Shown piece after piece: positions 17,238 to 17,252 of a DNA stretch of 17,252 bases (the first letter of the stretch is position 1; the number at the start of each line of letters is the position of its first letter). Origin of the DNA: an uncultured Colwellia sp. (GTDB taxonomy: Bacteria; Pseudomonadota; Gammaproteobacteria; Enterobacterales; Alteromonadaceae). The notes under the pieces were generated by a model. That model did no database searches and had not been told where the DNA came from. It worked only from the letters and a program-made list of their open reading frames with translations. Both the position numbers and the translations under genes were made by a program. The stretch spans positions 1-17,252 of the forward strand of contig CAJWBY010000095.1 of assembly GCA_913020705.1 (NCBI GenBank), in the 5' to 3' direction.

Positions 17238-17252
17238 CCAATATTGAGTATG

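Larger units (their letters stand above)
12774..17252. mobile_element. Left part of an integrated, mobilization-type genomic island
   Basis: From about 12.77 kb the content changes from housekeeping to accessory genes: a P4-type integrase facing inward, a GNAT-like protein, an AlpA-like regulator, a conjugative coupling ATPase, a small protein and an inverted-repeat-rich region. An integrase next to a core gene with a repeat cluster between them is the usual layout of one end of an integrative element. The left end is placed at the first repeat copy by inference; the exact core attachment sequence cannot be set without the right end, which lies beyond the window. No relaxase or type IV secretion genes are within view. 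Confidence 0.75.

Noticed and set aside
17161..17252. End of an insertion sequence at the right edge
   Set aside because: The GTCACCTT/AAGGTGAC pair could belong to a transposon end, but there is no transposase in view, no target duplication and no terminal sequence I can match.

Overview
This window looks like the chromosome of a low-GC marine gammaproteobacterium of the order Alteromonadales, most likely Colwellia, Thalassotalea or a close relative. The assignment rests on AT-rich coding sequence, the block ftsB-ispD-ispF-truD-surE-pcm-(yqaA)-nlpD-rpoS next to mutS, and the style of the proteins. It is an inference from gene order and protein sequence, because no database could be searched.

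Core region (1 to about 12.7 kb). Enolase (eno) on the + strand ends in an unusually structured 3' region and a bidirectional terminator. An MscS-type mechanosensitive channel converges on it from the - strand. A divergent gene of unknown function follows. Then comes a compact + strand operon: ftsB (cell division), ispD and ispF (MEP isoprenoid pathway, 4-bp overlap), truD (tRNA pseudouridine 13), surE (nucleotidase) and pcm (protein repair). Next are a YqaA-type membrane protein and nlpD (amidase activator), both apparently starting with TTG, and rpoS (stationary-phase sigma factor). mutS (mismatch repair) converges on rpoS, and the two share a terminator. These genes are all intact and ordinary.

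Accessory region (about 12.77 kb to the end of the window). Just upstream of mutS the content changes to an integrated element that runs off the right edge. It starts with a repeat cluster: two tandem copies of an 11-mer, the second forming one arm of a perfect 18-bp inverted repeat that brackets a TATAAT box. A P4-type tyrosine integrase faces inward from there. Next come a - strand GNAT-like acetyltransferase, a palindrome-rich divergent promoter region, and a short + strand operon: an AlpA-like helix-turn-helix protein, a TraD/TrwB-type conjugative coupling ATPase and a 72-residue protein. The last 220 bases carry no gene but hold nested inverted repeats: a perfect 14-bp stem, an 8-bp stem with a 3-base loop, and two further pairs. 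A transfer origin (oriT) or a control region for the next gene is plausible there.

My reading is an integrative mobilizable or conjugative element next to mutS that carries its own coupling protein. No relaxase, secretion genes, right attachment site or cargo boundary can be seen, so its transfer ability is unproven. I see no tRNA, rRNA, CRISPR array, identifiable insertion sequence or broken gene. The part most worth following up is the coupling-protein operon with the adjacent inverted-repeat region.
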